A stretch of 64,000 bases of DNA, taken from assembly GCF_002778325.1 (NCBI RefSeq), contig NZ_NESI01000007.1, positions 170,712-234,711 of the forward strand. Reading direction: 5' to 3'. The translations under genes and the position numbers were made by a program. Shown piece by piece: positions 9,024 to 17,296 of this stretch (within the stretch, counting starts at the first letter, position 1; each line of letters begins with the position of its first letter). Under the pieces are notes generated by a model, which searched no databases, was not told where the DNA came from, and saw nothing but the letters and a program-made list of their open reading frames with translations. This DNA comes from Limnohabitans sp. B9-3 (GTDB lineage Bacteria; Pseudomonadota; Gammaproteobacteria; Burkholderiales; Burkholderiaceae_C).

Positions 9024-10592
9024 ATGAACCGACGCGACTTCAACCTTCACCTGCAACGCACCGCCATGGCGTTGGCCATGGCACCTTGGCTGACCCCCCT
9101 TGCAGCTCAGCCAAGCGACCCGACGCGTCGCTGGCGTGCCAACCCTTTCTCGTTGGGTGTGGCCAGCGGTCGACCCCGGCCCGACAGCGTGGTGCTCTGG
9201 ACGCGATTGGTCATCGCTGACGACGATCGCGCCTCTAGTGCCCCTTATGCGTTGAGCGTGCAAGTGACGGTGTTTGCCGACGCAACCCTCAAACGTCGGG
9301 TACAAAAAATGGACGTGGTCACCGATGCCAGCCGAGGCCACAGCGTGCATGTGCATCTGCAAAACTTGCAGCCCGCCACCGACTATTGGTACCGATTCAG
9401 CCAAGGTGACGCCGTCAGCACTGTGGGCCACACCCGTACAGCACCTGCTGCTAACGCCGATGTGCAGCAACTGCGCATCGCTTTGGCGTCGTGCCAGCAT
9501 TACGAGCATGGGCAATACATCGCGCACCAAGAAATTGCCCAGCAGTCGCTGGACTTCGTGCTGTTTGTGGGCGACTACATCTACGAAAGCACCAACCCCC
9601 AATTCATGGTGCGCCAACACAGCGGCGGCGAGCCCAAAACCTTGCCGCAATACCGCGAGCGTTACGCCCAATACAAACGCGACCCCCACCTGCAAGCCGC
9701 GCACGCCGCCCACCCGTGGGTGTTGATGTGGGACGACCACGAAGTGGTCAACGACTACGCCAACGACCAAGACCGCAACTACACCGACCCGCAACAGTTT
9801 TTGTTGCGTCGCGCCGCTGCCTACCAAGCCTACTTTGAGCACCAGCCGGTGTTGATCGGCCCCGACCCGCAGAGCCCGCAGCAAGCCTCGATGCGTTTGC
9901 ACGAGCAATTCAACTGGGGCAAGCTGGCCGATCTCTGGACTCTCGACTGTCGCCAATACCGCAGCCCCCAAGCCTGCCGCGACCCCATTCGCGGCGGTGG
10001 TCGCATGGTGACGCAGTGCGACGAGCTCGACGACCCCAAGCGCAGCATGCTCGGCGCCGAGCAAGAGCGTTGGTTGGATCAAGGCTTGGCCGCCTCTAAA
10101 CGCACCTGGCGTTTGCTGGCGCAAGCCACCTTGATTGCGCCCACCAGCATTCCTGCACCTGTGGGCCGCGCCTCCTATAACGACGCGTGGGATGGTTATG
10201 GCCCTGCGCGCCAACGTCTGCTGCAAAGCGTGATGGATCACAAGTTGAACAACGTGGTCACCTTGGGCGGCGACGTGCACATGAACGTGGCGTCGAACCT
10301 GCGCTTGGTGCCCAACGATCCGCAGTCGCCCATCGTGGCCAGCGAGTTTGTGACCACCTCCATCACGTCGCGTGGCATGGGCGACAAGGTGTTGGGCGTT
10401 ATCAAAGCCAACAACCCCGATTTGCTGCACGCCCGCGCCGATGAGCGGGGTTACAGCTTGCTCACCGTCACGCCAAGCAGCGTGCGCTGCGATTTCAGAA
10501 GCACTGCGTTTCCTGCAGGCAAAGAGGCGGGGCTAAAGACGCAGGCGAGCTATGTGGTGCGCAGTGGCAAGGCGGGGCCAACGCCGGTTTAA
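9024..10592 (+). CDS. phoD: PhoD-type alkaline phosphatase/phosphodiesterase, Tat-exported
   Basis: Metal-dependent periplasmic phosphatase of the PhoD family, releasing phosphate from phosphodiesters and monoesters. The 522-residue product opens with a twin-arginine leader (NRRDFNLHL, hydrophobic stretch, then PLAAQ). The PhoD N-terminal beta domain ([20 protein letters not shown]) is followed by the metallophosphatase motifs VGDYIYE (about residue 185), [13 protein letters not shown] and LGGDVHMN near the C-terminus. All family metal ligands seem present. No Pho box could be confirmed in the 73-bp divergent gap shared with the EamA gene. It converges with purT, the two stop codons overlapping by two bases. 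Confidence 0.93.
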   Translation: MNRRDFNLHLQRTAMALAMAPWLTPLAAQPSDPTRRWRANPFSLGVASGRPRPDSVVLWTRLVIADDDRASSAPYALSVQVTVFADATLKRRVQKMDVVTDASRGHSVHVHLQNLQPATDYWYRFSQGDAVSTVGHTRTAPAANADVQQLRIALASCQHYEHGQYIAHQEIAQQSLDFVLFVGDYIYESTNPQFMVRQHSGGEPKTLPQYRERYAQYKRDPHLQAAHAAHPWVLMWDDHEVVNDYANDQDRNYTDPQQFLLRRAAAYQAYFEHQPVLIGPDPQSPQQASMRLHEQFNWGKLADLWTLDCRQYRSPQACRDPIRGGGRMVTQCDELDDPKRSMLGAEQERWLDQGLAASKRTWRLLAQATLIAPTSIPAPVGRASYNDAWDGYGPARQRLLQSVMDHKLNNVVTLGGDVHMNVASNLRLVPNDPQSPIVASEFVTTSITSRGMGDKVLGVIKANNPDLLHARADERGYSLLTVTPSSVRCDFRSTAFPAGKEAGLKTQASYVVRSGKAGPTPV

Positions 10593-11725
10593 ACCACCAC
10601 CGAAATTTTGGCCGCTGCGGCCCGAGCGCGCGCCAAGGCGTTGCCGTTCTTAGCCAGTGCCACCGCCATGCGGCGGTAGGGGCGAGTGGTCGGTTTGCCG
10701 AAGATGCGCACGTCCACATCGGGCTCGCTCAAGGCCTCGGCCACGCCGGTGTACGTGGGGTTGACGCCGTCTTGTGTGGCCAGTACCACGGCGCTGGCAC
10801 CTTCGGTGCACACGATGTTGGCAATGGGCAAACCCAAAATGGCGCGGGCGTGCAAATCAAACTCGCTCAGGTTTTGGCTGATCATCGTGACCATGCCGGT
10901 GTCGTGCGGACGTGGGCTGAGCTCGCTGAAGATCACTTCGTCTTTCGTCACGAAAAACTCCACACCAAACAAGCCTGCGCCGCCTAAGTCGGCCGTCACT
11001 TTTTCAGCCATGTCTTGCGCGGCTTTAAGGTAACTCGGCAGCATGGGTTGCGGTTGCCAGCTGTATTGGTAATCGCCGCGTTCTTGCACATGGCCGATGG
11101 GCTCGCAAAACAAGGTGGGGCCCTTGCGTTGGCGGATGGTGAGCAGGGTGATTTCAAACTCAAAGTTGATGAACTCTTCGACGATCACTTTCTTGCGGTC
11201 ACCGCGCATGCCCGCGCACGCGTAGTCCCAACTGGCTTGAATGTCGGCGGCGGTTTTGGCCACGCTCTGACCTTTGCCCGACGAGCTCATCACGGGTTTG
11301 ATGACCACCGGGAAACCAATCGTTTGCGCCTGAGCCAACAGTTCGTCGGCCGACTCGGCGTAGTTGAACTTGGCGGTGCGCACGCCCAAACCCACCGCCA
11401 CATCGCGGATGCGGTCGCGGTTCATGGTGAGGTTGGCCGCCTTCGCGCTGGGGATGACCTCAAAGCCTTCTTGCTCCACCTCTAACAACACCTCGGTGCG
11501 AATGGCTTCAATTTCCGGCACGATCAAATCGGGTTGGTGTTGTGCAATGGCTGCACGCAAAGGCGCCTCATCCAACATGCTGAACACACACGATTCGTCG
11601 GCCACTTGCATGGCGGGTGCGCCCGCATAACTGTCGCAGGCGACGACGTAGCAGCCCAAGCGCTTGGCGCTGATGACGAATTCTTTGCCCAGTTCACCTG
11701 AGCCCAAAAGTAAGATTTTTTTCAT
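10589..11725 (-). CDS. purT: Formate-dependent phosphoribosylglycinamide formyltransferase
   Basis: ATP-grasp enzyme of purine synthesis that makes formyl-GAR from GAR, formate and ATP, independent of folate. The 378-residue product has the N-terminal Rossmann-like preATP-grasp domain ([23 protein letters not shown]), the segment [16 protein letters not shown], the ATP-grasp body ([18 protein letters not shown]) and C-terminal [28 protein letters not shown]. Slightly shorter than E. coli PurT (392). ATG at 11725. No other purine genes are nearby, as is usual. The gap to brnT is divergent. Confidence 0.95.
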   Translation of the reverse strand: MKKILLLGSGELGKEFVISAKRLGCYVVACDSYAGAPAMQVADESCVFSMLDEAPLRAAIAQHQPDLIVPEIEAIRTEVLLEVEQEGFEVIPSAKAANLTMNRDRIRDVAVGLGVRTAKFNYAESADELLAQAQTIGFPVVIKPVMSSSGKGQSVAKTAADIQASWDYACAGMRGDRKKVIVEEFINFEFEITLLTIRQRKGPTLFCEPIGHVQERGDYQYSWQPQPMLPSYLKAAQDMAEKVTADLGGAGLFGVEFFVTKDEVIFSELSPRPHDTGMVTMISQNLSEFDLHARAILGLPIANIVCTEGASAVVLATQDGVNPTYTGVAEALSEPDVDVRIFGKPTTRPYRRMAVALAKNGNALARARAAAAKISVVV

Positions 11726-11840
11726 GCGTGACCCCGTGTGTGTCTAAATTTGGCGTGCTCGAATTGTCCCTGTTCGGGCACGGGTGGCGTATACAAACCT
11801 CGCACATCACGGCCTTATAGATTGATGACAAAAGGCACAC

Positions 11841-11850
11841 GTATGCATAC
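11841..11850. promoter_or_regulatory. Palindrome over the brnT start, possible autoregulatory operator
   Basis: GTATGCATAC is a perfect ten-bp palindrome covering the chosen brnT ATG; a related GTATAC lies about 50 bases upstream. BrnT-BrnA complexes are known to repress their own promoter, so this is a plausible but unproven site. Confidence 0.25.
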
Positions 11851-12154
11851 AATCGCTGACATGAAGCCATTTCGCTGGAACGCAGACAAAAACGAAACGC
11901 TCTTAAAAGAGCGGCATGTCTCTTTTGAAGCGATGGTGGTGGCGATAGATGCGAACGGATTGTTGGACGTGCTGGCGCATCCAAATCCAAAGAAATATCC
12001 GAACCAACAAATACTGGTGATTGCGCGAGATGGTTATGTGTATCTGGTTCCGATGGTTGAAGAGCAAGACTATTTCTTTCTCAAAACCATCATTCCCAGT
12101 CGCAAAGCAACGCGCGATTATTTAAACCCTGGAGTGCTTGATGAAAAAACTTGA
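11843..12154 (+). CDS. brnT: BrnT-family toxin
   Basis: RelE-fold ribonuclease toxin of the BrnT/BrnA type II toxin-antitoxin family. The core begins MKPFRWNADKNETLLKERHV, followed by SFEAMVVAI, the typical BrnT opening (W-D/N-x-x-K-x-x-x-N-x-x-K-H-x-V-S-F), with a central DVLAHPNP and VYLVPMVEEQDYFFLKTIIPSRKATR end, carrying the expected basic residues. The ATG at 11843 has AAGG seven bases upstream; the ATG at 11861 fits the family start but has no ribosome site, so the product is 103 or 97 residues. It overlaps the antitoxin gene by 14 bases. Lower GC than flanking liv and purT genes, consistent with acquisition. Confidence 0.88.
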   Translation: MHTIADMKPFRWNADKNETLLKERHVSFEAMVVAIDANGLLDVLAHPNPKKYPNQQILVIARDGYVYLVPMVEEQDYFFLKTIIPSRKATRDYLNPGVLDEKT

Positions 12155-12413
12155 TGCTGACGAAGATGAAATTCTGAGTGCCTATGAAGCAGGCAAGTTG
12201 AAATCTGTTGCCAGTAAGTCGGAGCTTGCTAAGTTCAAGGCAGCAGCGCGAAGCACAGCGGTGAAGGACAAACGCGTCAACATTCGTTTGTCGTCGGTGG
12301 ACTTGAGCGACATTCAAATTAAAGCGCTGGAAGAAGGCGTGCCATATCAGACGCTGATCGCCAGCGTGCTTCACAAATACGTCACAGGTCGCTTGTCAGA
12401 CAAGCGAACCTGA
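12141..12413 (+). CDS. brnA: BrnA/CopG-like ribbon-helix-helix antitoxin
   Basis: Antitoxin partner of brnT, 90 residues. The N-terminal half is charged and helical (LDADEDEILSAYEAGKL, the toxin-binding part); the C-terminal half KRVNIRLSSVDLSDIQIKAL followed by EEGVPYQTLIASVLHKYVTG is a ribbon-helix-helix DNA-binding domain of the CopG-antitoxin family. The ATG at 12141 follows GGAG with six bases of spacing, inside the end of brnT, so the pair is translationally coupled in toxin-first order as in other BrnT/BrnA loci. It ends six bases before the convergent livF stop. Confidence 0.88.
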   Translation: MKKLDADEDEILSAYEAGKLKSVASKSELAKFKAAARSTAVKDKRVNIRLSSVDLSDIQIKALEEGVPYQTLIASVLHKYVTGRLSDKRT

Positions 12414-12419
12414 TTCAGA

Positions 12420-13127
12420 TCACACCGGCGCGATCACACCGCGATCCAGCGCATAGCGGCGGTCGCTCACCCAGTTGGCGAAGTGGGTGTTTTGCTCGGA
12501 CAGCAGCACGCTCACACCTTGGGCTTTGAGAGCCAAAATCATCTCGCCCATTTGCTCCACGATCACGGGTGCCACGCCCTCAGACGGTTCGTCGAGCAGC
12601 ACCATGAGCGGGTTGCCCATGAGGGTGCGAGCCACGGTGAGCATTTGTTGCTCGCCACCGCTCATATGGCTGGCGGGGCGTTGTTGCATGTCCGCGAGAT
12701 TGGGGAAGAGGGCAAATACTTGGTCGAGTGACCACTGTGGCGCGGGGCTGCCATCGGCAAAGCGGCGGGCGGCTTGTTGGCCGATGGTGAGGTTTTCCAG
12801 CACCGTCAAGTCGGTGAAGATGCGGCGGTCTTCCGGCACATAGCCCAGTCCCAAGCGTGCGGCTTGGTAAGGCTCGGTATTGGAGATGTCTTGCCCCGCA
12901 AACACCACGCGGCCCGTGCGACGTGGCATGAGGCCCATGATGGCCTTGAGCGTGCTGGACTTGCCCGCGCCGTTGCGCCCGACGAGGGCCACCACTTCGC
13001 CACGCTGGACGTGCAGTTGCGCATCGAACACGACTTGCGCAGCGCCATACCAAGCGTTGAGGCCTTGCACATCGAGCAGTGGCAACGTCGAGGCAGTCGG
13101 CGCAAAGGGTGTCGATGCTTGTTTCAT
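12420..13127 (-). CDS. livF: Branched-chain amino acid-type ABC transporter ATPase
   Basis: One of the two cytoplasmic ATPases of a HAAT (Liv) importer. The 235-residue product has Walker A ALVGRNGAGKSSTLKAIMGL, the LivF marker GYVPEDRRIFTDLTVLENL, signature HMSGGEQQMLTVARTLMG and Walker B LMVLLDEPSEGVAP. It is the last gene of the minus-strand unit livHM-livG-livF, overlapping livG by four bases (ATGA). An N-terminal extension of about 17 residues precedes the usual start of the domain. Confidence 0.93.
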   Translation of the reverse strand: MKQASTPFAPTASTLPLLDVQGLNAWYGAAQVVFDAQLHVQRGEVVALVGRNGAGKSSTLKAIMGLMPRRTGRVVFAGQDISNTEPYQAARLGLGYVPEDRRIFTDLTVLENLTIGQQAARRFADGSPAPQWSLDQVFALFPNLADMQQRPASHMSGGEQQMLTVARTLMGNPLMVLLDEPSEGVAPVIVEQMGEMILALKAQGVSVLLSEQNTHFANWVSDRRYALDRGVIAPV

Positions 13128-13966
13128 GGCGCTGCGCCTGTTGTTGGGGCTGTGGCAGTTGTTGCATCAGCAGAAGCAATCGCCTGGGTCGTCTCTGAGG
13201 TCCGCGGTGCTGAGGCCTTGCCAAAGGTCTTGCCGCTGCCAAAGTACACGGCTTGCACCTGTGGGTCGGCTTGAATTTGTGTGGGTGTGCCTCCGGCAAT
13301 CAGTGCCCCACGCGCCATCACCAGCACGCGGTCGGCATGCTCGAACACCACGTCCATGCTGTGTTCGGTGAAGAGCACGGCCACGCCGCGTTGGGTCACC
13401 AAGCGGCGGGTGAGGTCCATCAGCGCGTGCCGTTCGTCGGGCGCCATGCCTGCGGTGGGTTCGTCCATCAGCAACAGGCGCGGTTGGTTGGCCAGTGCCA
13501 TCGCCAGCTCTAAGCGCTTTACGTCGCCGTAGGCGAGGGCGTTGCAAGGGCGTGATGCTTGGTCTTCTAAATGCACTTGGGCCAGCAAGGCCAGGGCCTC
13601 GTCGCGCCGATAGCGCGTGGCCCGTTGCCAAGGCGAAAGCGATTGGCCGTCCGCTGACAGCAGCGCCATTTGCACGTTCTCGGCCACGGTGAGCGAGCCA
13701 AACGTTTGTGCGATTTGAAAGGTGCGGCTCACGCCCATGCGCCACAAGTCATGCGGTTGGCGCCCCAGCAGCGACACGCCGTCCAAGGTGATGCCGCCGC
13801 TGTCGGGGGCGAGTTGGCCGTTGACCAAATTGAAGGTGGTAGATTTGCCTGCTCCGTTCGGGCCTATGAGCGCGAGCAGTTCGCCCGCTTGCAAATTGAA
13901 CGACACATCGTTGACGGCTTGGTTGCCGCCAAAGGCTTTGTGCAGGTGACGAACTTCAAGCAACAT
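13124..13966 (-). CDS. livG: Branched-chain amino acid-type ABC transporter ATPase
   Basis: Second ATPase of the Liv-type importer, 280 residues. Walker A ALIGPNGAGKSTTFNLVNGQ, Q-loop VSRTFQIAQTFGSLTVAENV (the LivG form), Walker B LLLMDEPTAGMAPDERHALM, H-loop LFTEHSMDVVFEHADRVLVM. The usual LSGG signature is replaced by ALAYGDVKRLELAMAL, as in the LivG branch. ATG at 13966 is supported by GGAG five bases upstream; the open frame upstream overlaps livHM. About 25 Ala/Thr-rich residues extend past the conserved end (TTATAPTTGAAP). Confidence 0.93.
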   Translation of the reverse strand: MLLEVRHLHKAFGGNQAVNDVSFNLQAGELLALIGPNGAGKSTTFNLVNGQLAPDSGGITLDGVSLLGRQPHDLWRMGVSRTFQIAQTFGSLTVAENVQMALLSADGQSLSPWQRATRYRRDEALALLAQVHLEDQASRPCNALAYGDVKRLELAMALANQPRLLLMDEPTAGMAPDERHALMDLTRRLVTQRGVAVLFTEHSMDVVFEHADRVLVMARGALIAGGTPTQIQADPQVQAVYFGSGKTFGKASAPRTSETTQAIASADATTATAPTTGAAP

Positions 13967-15884
13967 ATCGTCTCCAGGCCTTTTGTACCGACCCCGCAAT
14001 GCCTTGCGGAAACACCAGCACCATCAACAACATGCTGCCGCCCAACACGGCGCGCCAATAGTCGGTGCTGCGGGCCAAGCTGTCTTGCAGCGCCGTGAAG
14101 GTCACCGCGCCGACCAAGGGGCCGACCAGCGTGTGCACGCCGCCCAAGAGCACCATCACCAAGCCATCGACCGACTTGCTCACACCCAACACATCGGGTG
14201 AGATGCTGCCTTTTGAGAACACAAACAACGCCCCCGCCAATCCCGCAAAACCAGCGGCCACCACAAAGCCTAGCCACTGCACACGCGCCACGTTTAAACC
14301 CATCGCTTCGGCGCGGCCCACCGAGTCGCGGCTGGCGCGCAGCGCGTAGCCTAGCGGCGACATCAGCACGCGGCGCAAGGCATACACGCTGGCGCTCACC
14401 AGCGCGAGGGTGAGCCAGTAATAAGAAGATTTGTCTTGCCACCATGCACTGGGCCACACGCCGGTGAGGCCGTTGCTGCCGCCCGTGAAGTCGTCCCACT
14501 GAAAACAGATGGACCACACAATTTGCGCAAACGCCAAGGTGAGCATGGCCAAGTACACGCCCGACAAGCGCACCGCAAACCACGCGATGGGCGCAGCCAC
14601 CAAGGCGCTGACCAACGGGGCCAACAGCAACGCAGCTTCGGTGGTAAAGCCGGCACGCAACACCAGCAGCGCCGCTGCATACGCGCCCACGCCAAAGTAA
14701 GCCGCGTGGCCAAACGAGTGCATGCCCGCCGGCCCCATGATGAAGTGCAAGCTGGCGGCAAACAAGGCAGCCACCAGCAAGTCAATGCCCAGCACCAAGG
14801 TGTATGAGGCGTCACCAGTGACCAGCGGCAAGGCTAACAAGGCCGCACCGAGCACCAGCCACAGTCGCTGCGTGCGAGCGCCGCCCAAAGCAAACGGCGC
14901 CTCTTGTTCGGTGTTGGCACGAGGCGCGCTTTGTGGTTTACCCAACAAACCCCAAGGCCGCACCATCAACACCGCCGCCATCACCAAAAATTCGGCGACC
15001 AGTGTGAGTTTTGAAAACGCAAACGACACACCCAACATGTCGACCGTGCCCACTGCAATGCACAGCGCTTTGATTTCTGCAATCAAAAGGGCCGCGACAA
15101 ACGCCCCGGGGATGGACCCCATGCCGCCCACCACGACCACCACAAACGCGTCGCCAATGGTTGCCATGTCCAGCCCCAAGTGCGCGGGCTCGCGGGGCAG
15201 TTGCAGTGCACCGCCCAAGCCTGCCAACGCGCAGCCCAGTGCAAACACGGCGGTGAACAAGTGGCGCTGGTTCACCCCCAGTGCGCCCAACATCTCGCGG
15301 TCTTGCGTGGCGGCGCGCACCAGCACACCAAATCGCGTGCGCTGCAAAGTCCACCACAGCATGGCCAACACCAGTGGGCCGATGGCGATCAACAACAAAT
15401 CGTAGGTGGGGAAGCGACGGCCCAAGATATCGACCGCGCCGCTCAGACCCGGTGCGCGTGGCCCCAGCAAGTCTTCCGCGCCCCACACCCACAGCGTGCC
15501 GTCTTGGATGACCAAGACCAAGGCAAACGTCGCGAGCAGCTGAAACAATTCGGGCGCTTGGTAAATGCGGCGCAGCAGCAGCACTTCGACCAACGCACCC
15601 AATGCGCCGGTGACGAGCGCGGCGCACAGCAACAGTAAAAAGTAAGCGGCGGTTTGGCTGGCCGCATCGCCAAGCACAAGGCCCAACGCTGAAGAGACTG
15701 CTGGCGCGGCGTGCGACACCAGCGCATAAGCCACATAAACACCCAACATGAAGAACGAGCCGTGTGCAAAGTTGACGATGCGCGACACCCCAAAAATCAG
15801 CGACAGGCCTGCTGCCACTAAGAACAAAGACGACGCGCTGGCCAGCCCGTTGAGGGCCTGCACAAGAAAGCTAGCGATGTCCAT
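13956..15884 (-). CDS. Fused LivH-LivM permease of a branched-chain amino acid-type ABC transporter
   Basis: Both membrane subunits of the importer in a single 642-residue chain. Residues 1-300 are LivH-like (LSLIFGVSRIVNFAHGSFFMLGVYVAY; GGMGSIPGAFVAALLIAEIKAL), a short cytoplasmic linker follows (about 315-335, SAPRANTEQEAPFALGG), then LivM (MGPAGMHSFGHAAYFGVGAYAAALL; SPLGYALRASRDSVGRAEAMGLN). About 17-18 membrane helices in all. It overlaps livG by 11 bases. A strong hairpin with T run separates it from the upstream binding-protein gene, which would lower its expression relative to the receptor. Confidence 0.92.
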   Translation of the reverse strand: MDIASFLVQALNGLASASSLFLVAAGLSLIFGVSRIVNFAHGSFFMLGVYVAYALVSHAAPAVSSALGLVLGDAASQTAAYFLLLLCAALVTGALGALVEVLLLRRIYQAPELFQLLATFALVLVIQDGTLWVWGAEDLLGPRAPGLSGAVDILGRRFPTYDLLLIAIGPLVLAMLWWTLQRTRFGVLVRAATQDREMLGALGVNQRHLFTAVFALGCALAGLGGALQLPREPAHLGLDMATIGDAFVVVVVGGMGSIPGAFVAALLIAEIKALCIAVGTVDMLGVSFAFSKLTLVAEFLVMAAVLMVRPWGLLGKPQSAPRANTEQEAPFALGGARTQRLWLVLGAALLALPLVTGDASYTLVLGIDLLVAALFAASLHFIMGPAGMHSFGHAAYFGVGAYAAALLVLRAGFTTEAALLLAPLVSALVAAPIAWFAVRLSGVYLAMLTLAFAQIVWSICFQWDDFTGGSNGLTGVWPSAWWQDKSSYYWLTLALVSASVYALRRVLMSPLGYALRASRDSVGRAEAMGLNVARVQWLGFVVAAGFAGLAGALFVFSKGSISPDVLGVSKSVDGLVMVLLGGVHTLVGPLVGAVTFTALQDSLARSTDYWRAVLGGSMLLMVLVFPQGIAGSVQKAWRRYVA

Positions 15885-15900
15885 GGGGTGTTTGAGGGCT

Positions 15901-15929
15901 CAAATTAAAACGCCCGCAAGAGGCGGGCG
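15901..15929 (-). terminator. Intergenic terminator/attenuator between livK-type gene and livHM
   Basis: On the minus strand CGCCCGC, loop CTCTT, GCGGGCG, then TTTTAATTTG. It lies 24 bases after the binding-protein stop. Partial termination here is a common way to give excess periplasmic receptor over membrane complex. Confidence 0.75.
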
Positions 15930-15952
15930 TTGTGTTGGGGTTGGAACGGCGC

Positions 15953-17158
15953 TTAGTTGGTCGGCCGGAGTTTCTTCACAACGTCATCGTTGGGTTGCAC
16001 CGTGGCGCCATCGATGTAGCGGTAGTCTACCAACACGCCTTTGCCATTGTCGTTTTTGGTGCGACCCAAAAACGCACCCATGGTGGACTGGTTGTCTTGT
16101 TTGCGGAAGGTGGCATTGCCAAACGGCGTGCTGAAACTCAAGCCGCTGAAGGCAGTGATCAGCTTCTCAGTCTCGGTGCTCTTGGCCTTGCCAATGCCTG
16201 CGGCCAAAGCCTGAATCATGCTGTAACCCACGACCGAGCCCAAACGGGGATGGTCATTGAACTTGCGGTGGTAGGCCAAGAAAAAGGCTTTGTGCTCCGG
16301 CGTTTGCACGCCGTACCACGGGTAGCCGGTGACGATCCAGCCGTTGGGCGTTTCGTCTTTCAGCGGCTCTAAATACTCGGGCTCACCGGTTAAGAGGCTC
16401 ACCACCTCGCGGCCTTGGAACAAACCGCGCGTGTTGCCTTCGCGCACAAACTTGGACAGGTCGGTGGCAAACAACACGTTGAAGATGGCGTCGGGTTTGG
16501 CATCGGCCAGCGCCTGCGTCACCGAGCCTGCGTCGATCTTGCCCAACGCTGGCGCTTGCTCGCCCACAAACTCCACATCAGGTTGCGCGGCCTTCAGCAG
16601 TTGCTTGAAGGTGGCGGCGGCTGATTGGCCGTATTCGTAGTTGGGGTACACCACAGCCCAGCGTTTTTTCTTGAGCTTGGCCGCTTCCGGCACCAGCATG
16701 GCCACTTGCATGTAGGTGCTGGCGCGCAGGCGGTAGGTGTAGCGGTTGCCGTTTTGCCAGACCATTTTGTCGGTCAGCGGCTCGCCCGCGAGGAAGAACA
16801 CTTTGCGTTGCTTGGCAAAGTCGCCCAGCGCCAAGCCAATGTGCGAGAGGAAGGCACCCGAGAGCACATCCACCTTTTCGCGGCTCAGCAGCTCTTCGGC
16901 GGCACGTACGGCGTCGCCGGGTGAGGCGTTGTCGTCGCGCGTGATGAGTTGCAGCTGCTTGCCGTTCACGCCGCCCTTGGCGTTGATTTCTTCCACCGCC
17001 AATTCCATGCCTTTTTTGTACGGATCGAGGAAGGCAGGCTGGGCTTTGTAGCTGTTGATTTCGCCAATTTTGATGACGTTCTGAGCGAAGGCGGGTAGGG
17101 CGGCCATGCTGAAAAGCAGGGCTGCGGTGCGTAGGGCGGAAATGAGGGTGGTGTTCAC
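15953..17158 (-). CDS. Liv-type ABC transporter substrate-binding protein
   Basis: Periplasmic receptor (type I fold, Peripla_BP_6) for the following liv genes, 401 residues. Signal peptide about residues 1-25 (ending AFAQ), then VIKIGEINSYKAQPAFLDPYKKGMEL, AVEEINAKGGVNGKQLQLI, DDNASPGDAVRAAEELLSRE. The start is GTG at 17158 with AAAGG upstream. The binding-site residues differ from classical LivJ/LivK, so an amide, aromatic acid or other amino-acid-like ligand is as likely as leucine; this cannot be settled from sequence. First gene of the minus-strand liv unit and divergent from the KdpD-like kinase. Confidence 0.9.
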   Translation of the reverse strand: MNTTLISALRTAALLFSMAALPAFAQNVIKIGEINSYKAQPAFLDPYKKGMELAVEEINAKGGVNGKQLQLITRDDNASPGDAVRAAEELLSREKVDVLSGAFLSHIGLALGDFAKQRKVFFLAGEPLTDKMVWQNGNRYTYRLRASTYMQVAMLVPEAAKLKKKRWAVVYPNYEYGQSAAATFKQLLKAAQPDVEFVGEQAPALGKIDAGSVTQALADAKPDAIFNVLFATDLSKFVREGNTRGLFQGREVVSLLTGEPEYLEPLKDETPNGWIVTGYPWYGVQTPEHKAFFLAYHRKFNDHPRLGSVVGYSMIQALAAGIGKAKSTETEKLITAFSGLSFSTPFGNATFRKQDNQSTMGAFLGRTKNDNGKGVLVDYRYIDGATVQPNDDVVKKLRPTN

Positions 17159-17296
17159 GAGCGTGGCCTTTGAAAGCGGGTGTTGGCATGGTCTGCCAGC
17201 ACCTGAAAAATGTGAAGCTTGGATTGTCTTGCAAACCTTGCGCGTGATTGCATACGCTCAGAAAAGCCATAGAAACAGCTGTGCTAGCCTTTGTTC

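Noticed and set aside
9015..10430. Long minus-strand frame opposite phoD
   Set aside because: His/Val/Gly-rich shadow with no family features; phoD on the plus strand has all catalytic motifs.
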